Positions 20,290-32,139 of a stretch of 64,000 bases of DNA are shown here, in pieces (within the stretch, counting starts at the first letter, position 1; the number at the start of each line of letters is the position of its first letter). Made by a program: the position numbers and the translations under genes. Below the pieces are notes generated by a model that saw only the letters and a program-made list of their open reading frames with translations, was not told the origin of the DNA and did no database searches. Source of the DNA: Gigaspora margarita (taxonomy: Eukaryota > Glomeromycota > Glomeromycetes > Diversisporales > Gigasporaceae); the NCBI GenBank assembly GCA_009809945.1, contig WTPW01000669.1, forward strand, positions 21,713 to 85,712. Reading direction: 5' to 3'.

Positions 20290-21663
20290 ACACCCCAACT
20301 AATAAAACAAGAATTAATTGCACTTTGTCGTGTTGAGGGTGCTGCTGATTTTATAGAATGGGAGATTAATGGAAATAAAAAAATCAACTAATCGTATTGA
20401 TGACATTATAAGACTTATAGTCAAAGGTCATAAATATGTGGAAGAAATTCAAGCCAGTCTTAAGAAAGATAAACTCTGTTGGTCATGGATCATGTATTGT
20501 GCGGGCGATAGAGATAATTGCCAACATAAGTGTGGAGAGTCCAAAATGGAAATGGCATGCATCATTGTTCTGTCTGTGTTCACTCATTTTTATGACTATT
20601 ATACCTTGACTCAAGCCATCCACTTCAAATAAAAATAGAGAGTGCACATCTTTCTTCTAGTGTAATAAGCATAGTTGTTCCAAAAATATTAAGAATTAAT
20701 TTGACATGAGAAGTTCGTGCCAAAATTATTATTAGCCATCATGCAGATCATAGAACAATAAAAGGAATTAAAGGAAAGTTACTAGCTTCATTTAATGGTG
20801 CTAGTGAAGAATAATTAAATGATGTATTGTTAAACAGTCGAGAGATTTGTAGTAATTCAAAATTAAACCGATTTATCATTCGTGAAGATAGATGCTTAAA
20901 GGACTATTCAGGTCCATGGACAATACTTCATTATCTAATTGAAGAAGAATTAAAACCAAAAGATTTGTTTTATATTACCAGCAACCAGATTTGACAAAGC
21001 CTGAAGATTCTCCTGAACTTTACTTTCAATTAACTGTATTAGATGAATTTTGGCTATGAAATGGTCAAAAATTTGAACAGCATTACTTTGAAATCGATGG
21101 AAAATATAATCTTAATATCAATCATGCTCCTATTTTAACCATGGTCATTGAGAATGATACTGGACATGGAACACTATTAGCTTTCAATATGTATTTATTT
21201 ATTATTTTTGGCTTATAAATGTTGAGAATAAATATGAATTTTCTGTTAGTAAAAAAAAAATACAATTTACTTTCATTTATAGCAATACCAATATTAAATA
21301 CTAATATTAATTTGAAATATTATAATCAGGTTTAAGTAATAAAGAAAATAACTGGACAATAAAATTAGCTGTAACAGCTGTTAAAAATAATATACCTTGC
21401 ATTAATTCTGCATGCAAACATTTGTGGCACTATGAAGATCCTTCAAATAAAAAAGATTTCAAAGAATTTGTGATTGTAACCCTAATCAACCATGGAATCC
21501 ACTTGTAATGATAGATAAGCATCGATCATCTAAACTTGGAGTAGATGGTATCATTCATGAAACTATTCTTTGCTGGTTTCACATAATGTAATCATTTGGA
21601 GAAAATTTAAAAACCTGGAATATTTCATATTCGCTTAGATTAGTTTTTAAACTTTATTATAAT
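20290..21663 (+). pseudogene. MULE-like transposase, N-terminal and catalytic part
   Basis: Cut-and-paste transposase of the Mutator type, broken. Reading across frames gives ELIALCRVEGAADFIEWEIN, then SHHADHRTIKGIKGKL, LNRFIIREDRCLKDYSGPWT, HYFEIDGKYNLNINHAPILT, VENDTGHGTLLAF and, near 21480-21590, LVMIDKHRSSKLGVDGIIHE followed by ILCWFHIM. The last parts resemble the catalytic core of MULE transposases (IDGKY..., MIDKH..., C.FH). Stops at QKF-preceding TGA (21057) and E-TAA-LND look like CGA to TGA and CAA to TAA. The gene is split by the insertion at 21677-22849 and resumes at 22863. Confidence 0.65.
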
Positions 21664-21676
21664 ATTTTTATATTCT

Positions 21677-22849
21677 CAACTCTTTCTGATGATCACCTGG
21701 ACCAAATTTTTAACGGAAGAAAAACAAAAAGTTCTTTGTTGGAGCATTGCCAGATACTTAAAGTACTGTAGGATAACACAAGTATATGGTTTTTAGAAAG
21801 GTCAACTGTAGCTGCGGGGACTCCTCTCTTATATTTGACACGCAAGCCAGAAGCATCAGTTGTGCAAGATAACTGGCAGTTGGTGCCCTTGGTACAAGAA
21901 ATTCTGGTGGAGACGCAAGGCAGTCTCCGTCGACGAAGTATCTTGTGGTAAAACAATGGGAAACAACAAAGAAATGAGTTTTCTGACCACACACTCCTGT
22001 AAATTTCGTACAAGTGATTCCTCTTTTTTTACTTCTCCCGCTTTCCTGCCACCTTCCCAAAATTTTTGACAAAAAGTGCCGATTTGGTATACCCCTATCA
22101 GAAGATCAGCATTATTTACATTTCCAAACTCGGACGGACCCAGTAGGATGTGACCACGTGACGTGTTTGTTTACGGATACGGTATCGGTGCTACTCTTTA
22201 TGACTCTGCTACATTTGGATCAGGCTACTCTTTATGATAGTGCTACGTTCGATAGTCAAGGGATATACGAGGTTGGATGTCAGGTCAGAAGTCGATATAA
22301 ATTAAGGCAAAGCTTTAAAATAGAAATATACAATAGTCGTATTTGTCATATAATTTTTATTAACCTGGCACGGGTTATAATAGTGTACTCTTTTTCTTTT
22401 TTTTGTTTTGTTTTGTTTTTTTTGTTAGACTAGCCTTCATGTTAGACCATGTGGTTTTTTTTCTTTTTTGTTTTCCCTTCCATTCTTCGTTATANTTGTT
22501 TTTCTTTTATTTTTTCTATTTCTCNTTTTCTTGGCTTGTGTTTTTTTTTCTTTNCCCCTCTCCTTATTTTGTCCTTATAAAATTCCTTGTTCGTAAAGGA
22601 ATACGAAGGAGAGAAGAAGNCATTTTGGTGTNGCANTTAGGCTAGTTTAACANAGCCTCTAGTTTTTAGATTAGTCTTCAAATTAGTGTAGTAGGTTGCA
22701 TTTGGGCACCATCTAATGATGGCAGCCGGATGATGTCAGACTTGCAAATTAGGAGTAAACAAGTGTATTACTGTAGCAATATACTAAGTATCTTAATAAA
22801 GTACTGGTGAAACTGCCTAAGTGAAAAAAAAAATAAAATAAAAAATAAA
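21677..22849 (+). mobile_element. Retroposed sequence with A-rich tail and 13-bp target duplication
   Basis: Exact direct repeats ATTTTTATATTCT (21664-21676 and 22850-22862) flank a 1,173-bp insert that ends in an A-rich tail (GTGAAAAAAAAAATAAAATA..., from about 22821). This is the signature of target-primed reverse transcription. The insert splits the MULE transposase. It contains no clear protein; a T-rich tract (22390-22560) and AATAAAGTACTGG precede the tail. Part of it (22080-22140) resembles 24385-24450, and both are followed by T-rich tracts, so the two may be copies of one non-LTR or SINE-like family. Confidence 0.75.
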
Positions 22850-22862
22850 ATTTTTATATTCT

Positions 22863-24047
22863 AAATATATTTTTAATATTTAAGTATATATCAATTTTAA
22901 GATGCCAAATTGTATTAGGGTTTAAATTTGTGGGCCGTTATCATACTAAAGAGGATGCTTTTGAAATGGCTTCTCATTATAAGAACTTTATTTATTCTCT
23001 TCTACTTGAACCAAATCAAAAATTATCTCTAATTAAAGACTTAGAAAATAATTGGATGTGTGTTAAATGGCAAATGCAATTCATTGATACTAGCCATATT
23101 CCTATTAACTCTGATATACAAAATCCATTAACCACTAATAATTACACTGAAAGAATAAATTAGACAATTGAATCACAATTATCAAAAAAGCAAACAGTTG
23201 TAATGTTTATTGAACGACTTTATGGAATAAGATTGTTATGTGAAAATCTCTATTCTGAAGGAACTAATACAAATAATCATGAAGCTGAATTGGTTACTCT
23301 TCTTAATGAACAATTGATTAAACAGGTAATTAAATATATAGTACACAGTTTTCATTTTGTGGCACATATATATTATATAATTTACTAATACAAAGTTTAA
23401 TACAATAGCAAAAATGATTCTTGTAAAGTAACATCTACCATGAACTGACACTTGAATCATGGAAGGCTATATTTTCTAATGGGTTTGGTTAAAAATCTAG
23501 CTATCCAAATTACTATTATGTTAAAAAAACTTGTGAATCAGATATTATAATTGACTCTTTTGATAATGATAAATTCATTAAAATAGAAGAAGAACATGTC
23601 AACTATTTTTAACCATTGATGAGGCAGTTAGTTAAAGATTATGAAGTTGAGATTCAAAATGGGGTTTAAATTGAACATTGTTACTAATAAATGCCATTGT
23701 GCTTGGATTATATCTGGAATGGCCCATTCTATAATGTATGTAAACATTGTCATGCTGCACAGATTTTTTCTCAAGGAAATTGTTTAAGCAATATACAGAA
23801 AACAAAAGAAAAATTGGTGAATTATTTTAAAAACAAACAGAAAACAATTCTGTTAGAACAAAAGAATAATTTAATTTATTATGGATCTACAGAAATTGTA
23901 TATCAAGAAATAATTTGCTTATATAATTCTAAAGGTATATATATTTTCTATCTATATTATAATCTTCAAAACAATATAAGCTCAAAAACCATAGCACATA
24001 CAACTCTTTTTGATGATTCCTTGTACCAAACTTTCCAAGAATACTGA
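22863..24047 (+). pseudogene. MULE-like transposase, C-terminal part with SWIM zinc finger
   Basis: Continuation of 20290-21663 after the retroposed insert. Frames read FKFVGRYHTKEDAFEMASHY, WMCVKWQMQFIDTSHIPINS, NNYTERIN, then IERLYGIRLLCENL. A GT...AG interval at about 23325-23410 could be an intron. The SWIM finger (CxC...CxH) is split between registers: KCHC near 23689-23700 and VCKHCHAAQIF near 23739-23771, so a frameshift lies between. It ends with EIVYQEIICLYNSKG, a conserved tail in this group as I recall it. Stops (TAG after ERIN, TAA after NYF) add to the decay. Confidence 0.65.
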
Positions 24048-25100
24048 CCTACAAAAACTCTATAGTTAACATGTCTATACACAACAAAACTTCACCAAAC
24101 TGCTATCAGATACAAAGTCCATTCATTGAATATTCTGTGCATGAAACAGAGTTGAAACAGATATGCAGACTTTTAAGCGAGGCACCTTGGTGGGCTTTAG
24201 TGCTATTGAGCAATGACGTAGTAGAGAAACTCTAGAGCTTTGTCAAATCCTATGGATATGAAAATAGAAGTAGAGGCTTGGTTAGATATGTTATTCTATA
24301 TAGCGTAACTCCTTCAACCTCTATTAGATTTGGTTATTTCCCCTGATCCCTTTTGGCCATTTCAAAATTTCAAAAAGTGGGCATTTCGGTTTACCCTCTC
24401 CAAAAGATTGGTAGTGTTTACTTCTTCCAAATTAGGATTGCACCTTCTGAACTGGAATTGCTATCACAAGTAAGGTCCGTTGCTGTGTACATAATAAACA
24501 AAAAGAACATGTTAGAGGTCAGGAGGGATGACATAATGAAATTTCTTTCTAGAACATCCTTTTAGGCATATAGATTTTTCTTTTTTTCTAATGATATACA
24601 TATAGTATATGGTATAAGGTGTTTCCTTGTATAATACTATATAATTTTTACAGTCTTGCACAGGCTTCAACAGTGCTATAACGTATTTCTTTTTTTTTGC
24701 TTTTTTCTTCTCTCTTTTCATTTTTATCTTTTTTGTCGTATTTGGTTTGTCATTTAGGTAGTAGTCATTATTCCCCCATTTTATTTTTCCTTTATATATT
24801 TCTCATTACTTGTTGTAGTTTTTCTTGTAGTAGGTTCTTTCTACTAGAAAGGTTAGGAGAAGAAAGTTTAAAAAGAAGGCAATCTTGATATAGTTAGCAT
24901 GTGCTAGCCAGTGATAGGAGGAAACATATTTTTAGTAAGTTAAAAATCTGAATTGAGGCAAAATTTTGCTAGGCAGGTTGCACTTGAATAAAATCGAGTG
25001 AGTTTTCTGTTAGTATAGAATAAAATATACATACAATCGCAGTAGTATAATAAAGTTTACAAATACAGAGGCCAGGATTGCCAAATTTTAAAAAAAACAA
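24048..25100 (+). other. Possible second copy of the retroposed family; no gene
   Basis: Contains GGGCATTTCGGTTTACCCTC and a following stretch that parallel 22080-22140, then a T-rich tract (24690-24830) and AATAAAGTTTACAAATACAG near 25050, in the same order as the insert at 21677-22849 but strongly diverged. No target duplication was found. The open frames 24353-24565 and 24697-24888 have no recognisable product. Confidence 0.4.
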
Positions 25101-25439
25101 TATAAGCTAATTTGACTTTATTAGTATAGGTGCACATATCTTTTATTCAAAAATAAACCAAGCATTCATAATGATCCTTTTTGGTCACTATAATTAAATC
25201 AACAACAATTATCAAATAATAGATCATCTTCAAAATTGTCTGCAAAGCCACACAAACCTAGCCATATATTACATTCAATTTCTGATAATATAAGCAATAA
25301 AATTTCTCTATCTGAACAAAAAAGAAAAATAATAAATATCCAAAAAGCTAAATATGAACATAAGATAATTATTTCAAATTATTCTTTAAATTCATAATAA
25401 AAATTATAAGAATTTTTTTAATTTAGGGCAAGCAAAAAG
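25101..25439. other. No gene recognised, possible MULE transposase tail
   Basis: A plus-strand stretch (about 25160-25395) reads through as DPFWSL, then KPSHILHSISDNISNKISLS and EQKRKIINIQKAKYEHK with only one internal stop. It might be the displaced C-terminus of the MULE transposase, but I recognise no domain. Confidence 0.3.
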
Positions 25440-28400
25440 AAAACATTTCTAAAAGATTAAAGATATCTGAGAGTATGATAAGTTGTAGATATTGTTATAA
25501 TTAAAATCAAGGTATGTATTTGAATGTAAATTATGATTTTTTGTGAGATTGTTAGCAAGGTTATTGAATGGACAATCTTGGTGTGCAGGTACTTTGTATA
25601 ATGTGATTTGAAGGTTATATGATTAAATAAAGTTCATTAGAATATGCCAGATAGGCCAATAGTTGTAAAAATGTTGTTTATGAGAAGGAGGAGGTTTTTT
25701 AATTAAGTTGTTGAATTTAGATATAGTAAATTGGGAATCAGTATATATAGATATTATACTATTGTAGGAGCATGTGCTGATTGCTAAAAGAATAGCTGTA
25801 ACAGTCAGACTGTTTGTCATACTCAGTATTTTGTTATATATAAAATTATAAAAAAAAAATATATAAAATTACTATAAACTTTGAAGCCAAGATTCTTTTC
25901 AATCTACATATTAATTTAAAATTAAATTTTGCGATTATGTAGAGCTCAAAAAGGAGAATAAACTTACCTTTTCTGCCAAGTTACAATTCCACTAATTTTG
26001 CACAAAACGAGAATGTAACTTCGTCAAAAACAAATAATTTTCGATTTTATGATCATATGTATATGTAAAATCATGCCCTGAACAACTTTACTTAGGCGAC
26101 AGAAGTAGGTTACCTTGTAAGAAAAATGGGTCATCTATGTACTAAAGTCAAAATTTTTGGGTTTTCAATATAAAACCCTTTTTTTGTCAAGATAACCTGC
26201 TTTGGGCTTCTAAGTAAACTTGTCCAGCAGGTAATTCACTCATATCAAGGTCAAAATGTGCTTTCTCGGTCCTTTTACTAAGTGAAAAATGGGGTTAAAG
26301 TTAGAAAAAAATTTTTTTTTCAAAAAATTTTTTAGAAAAAAATTTTTTTTCTAATTTTAACCCTGTTTTTCACTTAGTAAAAGGTCCGAGAAAGCATGTT
26401 TTGACCTCAATACGAGTAGAATTACCTGCTAGACAAGTTCTTAGAAGCCCAAAGCAGGTTATCTTGACAAAAAAAGGGGTTTATATTGAAACCCCCAAAA
26501 TTTTGACTTTAGTACATAAATGACTCATTTTTCTTACAAGGTAACCTACTTCCGTTGCCTAAGTAAAGTTGTTCAGAGCATGATTTTACATATACTCATT
26601 ATTTTAAAATTGAAAATTATTTGTTTTTAACGAAGTTACATTCTCATTTTTACAAAATTGGTGGAATTGTAACTTGGCAGAAAAGGTAAGTTTATTCTCC
26701 TTTTTGAGCTCTACATAATCGCAAAATTTAATTTTAAATTAATATGTAGGTTGAAAAGAATCTTGGCTTCAAAATTTATAGTAATTTTATATGTTTTTTT
26801 TATAATTTTATATGTAACAAAATACTGAATGTGACAAATAGTCTGACTGGTAAGTTCAGCTTTGTAAAAAGTAGGCCAATAACATATTTGAGCAGAATAT
26901 GACTAGAGGGTAGATTTGTTATAAATTTGAATTTAACCAATACTCATTTTGCATCTTTTATTAGTAATATTGCTAACTGAACCATTAGTATAAAAGATAA
27001 AGAAATCAAATTGTTGGTTATGGGATGCAATTTGAAATAAGGATTTAGAAATAGTATTAGGTGTAAAGATTTCATAAATAGGATTTAGGAAAATTTGTAG
27101 TATTCGAATAGGGGTATATTTTGCATATTGCGAGCAGCTATAGATTAAAGTAAATTTAAAATATTGGCATAGATTTTAAGTTTGTTAGGAGGGTTATAGT
27201 AACATCTCCTGCTATTAAACTGAGTAGAAAGTGTAGCTAAGATGTCAAAGGTACAATGATTAAGAATTCTATTAGTATTGTAGCTGCAACCTATACAAGG
27301 TATGCAAATAGTTTTAGACGATGAGTAAAGATTAGAGTTAGAAATGTTCATTTGTTCATTTGAATAGTCCAATGTGTAATATTAATTGTATTAGTATTGT
27401 TATTGAATTATGAGCTTTTTCTATAATAATATTCTAGGTATTTTTATTATATGTAATGAGCCAAGGCTTAGATTTACTACAGAAGTGGCCTGTAGTAAAT
27501 GATAGAGTATTGATAGATAGTAATTTAAGAGTGAGGAAATAGAATGAGTTGTATAGTTAGATAGGATTGTTTGTTCAAGAGTAGTAAACTAGCCTGGCTT
27601 ACAACCTGTATATAGTTGGTCAGTATGAGATGAAATATGATTCCATTCTAAATTGTTAAAAGATGTAAGTTGTTGAAGGTAAATAATGTTTTTAGAGCAA
27701 AGTTGTTTTTTAAAAAGTAAATACTGAGGGTTAGTATTGAGAATAGACTCAAGGGATATATAAGAGTATTGTAGTATATAGGGTTTATTGTTATAAGAAT
27801 TAGTATTAATAGATAAGCTAGTATAGTTTAAAAGGTAAATAATTTTACATGTTATTGTATTTTTGTTGGAACTTTTAAATTAGAATGTTGTAATATATTT
27901 ATAGGTGACCAGAGGTTATTCTGTAAATCCTGCAAGCGTATGTGTGTACTTGTACAAAGAAGGTCTAAGTTGTTAATTTGTAATAAAAGATTGGAAATAT
28001 GGTGTTGTAGTTGGATGTCCCAAATGTTTTGATACCATAAACATTGTGATTTAATATAGTAATATTTGGAGTAGTTGATACAAGATGGGATTTGTGTTTT
28101 GCAATTGTGAGATATTTAGAAAGAAGTTTAAAGTATAGTGATTTAGATAATATGATATTATATATATGATATTCAAGTATTGGGATAATAACGTTATTAA
28201 TTATTTAACAGACTTGTTTATCTGTAATTTTTTTAGTATACAATATTTGGAGAAGTTGGAAGGTTTCTTGGGTAATATGTTAGCCTGTATAGAGTACTTA
28301 GCAGTAGCTATAAACTAGCATCCAAGGAATTTAAAAAGCATATACAAAGGTTGGGTAGAGATTTGAGAATTGAAAAATTGTAGAGAGAGCTGAAATTGGG

Positions 28401-28996
28401 TATTGGATATAAGAGTTGATTTACTAGGATTAACTTTAATATGTGCTATAGAGTAGAATGTGGATGCGGTATTAAGTATTAGCTATAATTGATCATGAGA
28501 AGGAGTGATTTATAGAGTATCATCTATATATGCTAGGACAGAAGTTGAAGTTTTAATAGTTTGGTTTTGTACAGGATAAATAGAAGAAGTATATGTAGAA
28601 GACATTGTATAGCCAGTAAAGTTTGTTTTGATTTTATTAATAAGAGGGTCATAGTATATTCTCTATAAGAGTAGTATTATTGTTTCTTCTTGATCTATTC
28701 CGTCATGTACAGCATACTGTGGAGATAGACCAAGATTGGTAATAACTTGGTTAGATCAGCAAAGTAGAAGATTAGTAAGGATATTAATGAGCTAGTTAGG
28801 AAATTAAAAGTGTCTAAAAGATAGTTTGAGAAGGTCTAAGTTAATAGAATCATATGCTTTGCTCATATCTTGTGACAGAAGCCAGAGCTATTGCTTGTTA
28901 CAGTATGCATGTTTACTAAGGTTGTTAAGTATATATATAGGAATATTTGTACTATTGCTAGATAATGCAATATAGTTTTAAGAGTTAAGTATTTCA
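25440..28996 (-). pseudogene. LINE ORF2, RT core to RNase H (I-type non-LTR retrotransposon)
   Basis: Minus strand. RT motifs: LLSQDMSKAYDSINLDLLKL (motif A, about 28850-28890); LGLSPQYAVHDGIDQEETI (about 28690-28740); LAYIDDTL with the catalytic YIDD at 28517-28531; HIKVNPSKSTLISNTQ. A Cys-containing linker CIPCIGCSYNTNRILNHC is at about 27245-27310. RNase H follows: WPTFYKAEL, then after the foldback insertion AILLAIS, IYTDSQFTI, and NNLANNLTKNHN, where the family has AD. Stops are mainly TAG/TAA/TGA at expected Trp or Gln positions. The 5' half of the RT and the endonuclease lie at 34594-36499 beyond a 5.6-kb insertion. Confidence 0.8.
25802..26849. mobile_element. 1,048-bp foldback transposon in the LINE RNase H
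   Basis: Ends CAGTCAGACTGTTTGTCA and its near reverse complement; the two arms mirror each other over about 480 bp each around a centre near 26330. Flanked by GTAA at 25798-25801 and 26850-26853. Taking the element and one GTAA out joins KAEL to TAILLAIS in the RNase H frame, exactly the spacing expected of that family, which confirms the boundaries. CAGTC ends recall pogo/Tc1-type elements, but the duplication here is 4 bp. Non-coding. Confidence 0.85.
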
Positions 28997-29360
28997 TTAG
29001 CAAAAATATATATGCGTAATCTTGCATAAGTTTTTACGGTATGTAAGAAAATCGTAAACTTATTTAAGATTTAGTATAAAACTACATAAGTCTTACAGTG
29101 CATAAAAAAATCATAAATTTATATAAAATTTTTGCATAAATTTACGACTTTCTTATAGTATGTAAAAAATCGTAAATATACATAAACTTTTTACATAAAT
29201 TTACAATTTTCTTATAGTGTGTAAATTTATATTAAAAAAAATTGAAAGGTAAAAAATTTTTTAAGCCCATATGATATATCATTTTGCATAGATCATAAAT
29301 ATATATAGTAAGGTAGTTATGGGTATTATGGCGCAGTTAAGTATTTTAGCTCATAATACA

Positions 29361-29470
29361 TGATATATTAACCAGAATCGAATGATTTTGGTACCATTCG
29401 ATTCNTCTCATCAAGACGAATCGAATGGTACCAAAATCGTTCAATTCTAATCACTAGATCATAAGATATC
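29361..29470. repeat. Palindromic repeat, GAGACG-centred family, copy 3
   Basis: Nearly perfect palindrome: GATTTTGGTACCATTCGATT, a centre of CTCATCAAGACG, then AATCGAATGGTACCAAAATC. Outer arms AATCGAATG / CTAATCACTAGATCATAAG as in 3074-3190. One ambiguous base at 29405. Confidence 0.75.
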
Positions 29471-29559
29471 ATTAATTACAATATACAAATTAAAAAAGCT
29501 AAATTATAATACATATACCATTTATGGCGCACATCATATTTTTCATTATCTATTAAGTT

Positions 29560-30190
29560 ATATTAATCAGAATTGAATAATTTTGTTACTATTCGATTTA
29601 TCTCATTGAGACGAAGCGAATGGTACCAAAATCATGCGATTTTGGCTGATACTTCTCGATATATTATAATTTAACCAAAATAAACTGTGTAAAACAAATT
29701 TTAAAATTAACATGAAATCATAAATAACCTTGACAGACCAGTCTGTTTTTTATAATTTTACTACCAAAATGACTGCCTTGAAGAGGTAATTCCAACAAGC
29801 CCAAAATCACTAAAATCCAATCACGGGATCACGGGATCTTTAAGTTTTTTGTATTGTTTTTGATGAAAATTAGATTAGTAATAATAAAACTTTAATGATC
29901 CCGTGATCCTGTAATCAAATTTTAGCGATTTTGGGCTTGTTGGAATCATCTCTTCAAGGCGGTCATTTTGGTAGTAAAATTATAAAAAATGAACTGGTCT
30001 ATCAGAAATTATTCATGATTTCATGCTAATTTTAAATTTTGATTTGCACAGCTTATTTTGGTTAAATTATAATACCTTGAGAAGTATCAGTCAAAATCAT
30101 ATAATTTTAGTACCATTCGATTCGTCTTAATAAGATGAATCGAATGGTAACAAAATCATCCGATTCTGATTGATAGTTCACAAGATGTTG
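29560..30190. repeat. 630-bp palindrome including two GAGACG-family copies
   Basis: The two ends are inverted copies of the GAGACG-centred palindrome. Between them arms read AACCAAAATAAACTGTG ... CACGGGATCACGGGATC and mirror images near 29895-30070, with the centre near 29875. Arms total about 310 bp each. Likely a foldback element that captured or arose from the smaller palindrome. Confidence 0.7.
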
Positions 30191-30267
30191 CTATACACTG
30201 CAATATTTCTATTACCATAATATCTATACAAAAACAAAAAAAAATTTAAAAAAATTAAAAAGTATTC

Positions 30268-30955
30268 TGATCCTATATTTACTACAAGTAAATTGACTAG
30301 ACCGATTAAGACAATATTGTTTTCCAGATCTAGGCAGTTCTAAAGGTAGTGAGATCGTAAAAAATGGCCCAGTAGATATCTTTCTATGACGTCTCAAAGT
30401 TTATAACGATTGTTTATATAAAATTACATGATTTAGAAAATCGTTTAAAATCATTATAAAACTTTGAGAGGCCATAGAAAAAGATCTACCTGGCCATTTT
30501 TATGATCTTACCACCTTTAGAACCACCTTGGCCTAGAGAACAATATTTAATTAATCGGCCTAGTCGATTTACTTGTAGCAAATATAGGTTCAGAAAAATT
30601 TTTTATTTATTTTTAAAAAGATAAAAATAATAAAAAAATGCTCCAAACCCATATTTACTGCAAGTAAATTGACTAGGCCGATTAATTAAATATTGTTCTA
30701 TAGTCCAAGATAGTTCTAAAGGTAGTGAGATCATAAAAAACGGCCCAGTAGATCACTTTCCACAGCCTTTCAAAGCTTTACAATGATTGTTTATATAAAT
30801 CACATGATTTAAACAATCGTTATAAAACTTTGAGAGGCTGTAGAAAGAGATCTACTGGGTTGTTTTTCATGATCTCACCATCTTTAGAACCGCCTATACC
30901 TGGAGAACAATATTGTCTTAATTGGCCTTGTATGTTTACTTAGTACCAAATACGA
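30268..30955. repeat. Two tandem ~320-bp palindromes
   Basis: Copy one (about 30268-30597) and copy two (about 30636-30955) are head-to-tail repeats, and each is itself a palindrome with arms CAAGTAAATTGACTAG..., GGTAGTGAGATC and AAAGTTTATAACGATTG around a short centre. Copies differ by small changes. Non-coding. Confidence 0.75.
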
Positions 30956-31039
30956 GTAGATCATAAGATATTAGCAGTGCACCATAATTGATAGTGCGCC
31001 ATAATACTTGTATTTACTTAAATATTACTTTAATCGTAA

Positions 31040-31152
31040 TATCTTGTGATCCACTAATCAGAATTTGATGCTTTTGGTACCAATCGATTTGTCCCAGTGA
31101 GCTAATCGATTGATACCAAAATCACATAATTCTGATTAGTAGATTGTAAGAT
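31040..31152. repeat. Palindromic repeat, GAGACG-centred family, diverged copy
   Basis: Arms GTAATATCTTGTGATCCACT and TAGTAGATTGTAAGATATT, inner arms TGGTACCAATCGATT / AATCGATTGATACCA, centre TGTCCCAGTGAGC. Same architecture as the other copies but a different centre. Confidence 0.65.
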
Positions 31153-31165
31153 ATTAGTAGTGCAC

Positions 31166-32004
31166 TATACCGTATGTGTCCGAAAATAAGCTACCTTTTT
31201 TGGCCAAAAAATTACACAAAAAACATGGGGTAGCTTATTTTCAAAACATTGAGTTTTTTGAAAAATTGAAAAAAGTACTAATAAAAAGTTGTCCTAATGA
31301 CACCAAATTTTTACTGTATGTGTATTTTTATGAGCTGAACATGTTTATTTAAGGGTAGGGGTACATAGATTATTTATCATATGATTTCAGTGGTACAATG
31401 ATATTTATATAGAAATTAAAAATGTGCTATTAATAAAACTTTTTACAGTTGTAATCAAATTTGACTAAAATTTTATAATATATAGAATAAAATGCATGTT
31501 GTATTGTATTAAAATTTTAATAAAGTATATATTTAAAAAAATTATACTTCTATATATTATATAGTTTTCCTCAGTTGGTTCAAATTATCCCTAGTTACAC
31601 AAAATAATTAATTTTAATTGGTCGATATCATATGATCATCATATGATTTTTGTAAACAACTTTTGATACCTAAAATTTAAATTGTTATAACTTAACGAAT
31701 ATTCAACCAATTTTAATAAATTTGCTATTTTTAGAATTAAAAAAACCTGCTCTATAATTTTATTAATAGTTCAAAAATGATTTGCTTAAAAAAATTTTAC
31801 AATATTTTAAAAAGAATAAATCAATACCATGAATTTTATATGTAATTTGCAATTTGTACCCCTACCCTTAATAGTACTTTTGAGGTTTACTTAGTAAAAT
31901 TTAGACATTTATATGTAGCAACTGCTAACGGTTTTTTTAAGATTTTTGAAAAAAATCAGGGGGGTAGCTTATTTTCGGAGGTAGCTTATTTTTGGCAATA
32001 TACG
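31166..32004. mobile_element. ~840-bp TIR element with AAAATAAGCTACC ends
   Basis: Left end CGTATGTGTCCGAAAATAAG and right end (reverse complement) CGTATATTGCCAAAAATAAG, both continuing CTACC. Each end contains a second AATAAGCTACC nearby. Similar motifs occur near 56025-56045, so this may be a family. No transposase and no clear duplication. The minus-strand frame 31937-32233 crosses the right end and is chance. Confidence 0.55.
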
Positions 32005-32139
32005 ATAATTGGTAGTGCACCATAATACCTATATCTACCTTACAAAATATGAAAAAAAACTTAAAAAAAAAATGTTTTACACTAATTTTTTTTAATTTTT
32101 GCATTTTTCTAATTTTTGCATTTTTTGAAATATTTTGAA

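Noticed and set aside
21693..22433. Several 70-140 codon frames in both orientations inside the retroposed insert
   Set aside because: Overlapping in different registers, no recognisable domain, and the insert looks noncoding.
29000..31200. CRISPR-like array from regularly spaced palindromes
   Set aside because: Units are diverged palindromic transposon-like repeats without conserved repeat/unique spacer structure, in a eukaryotic context.
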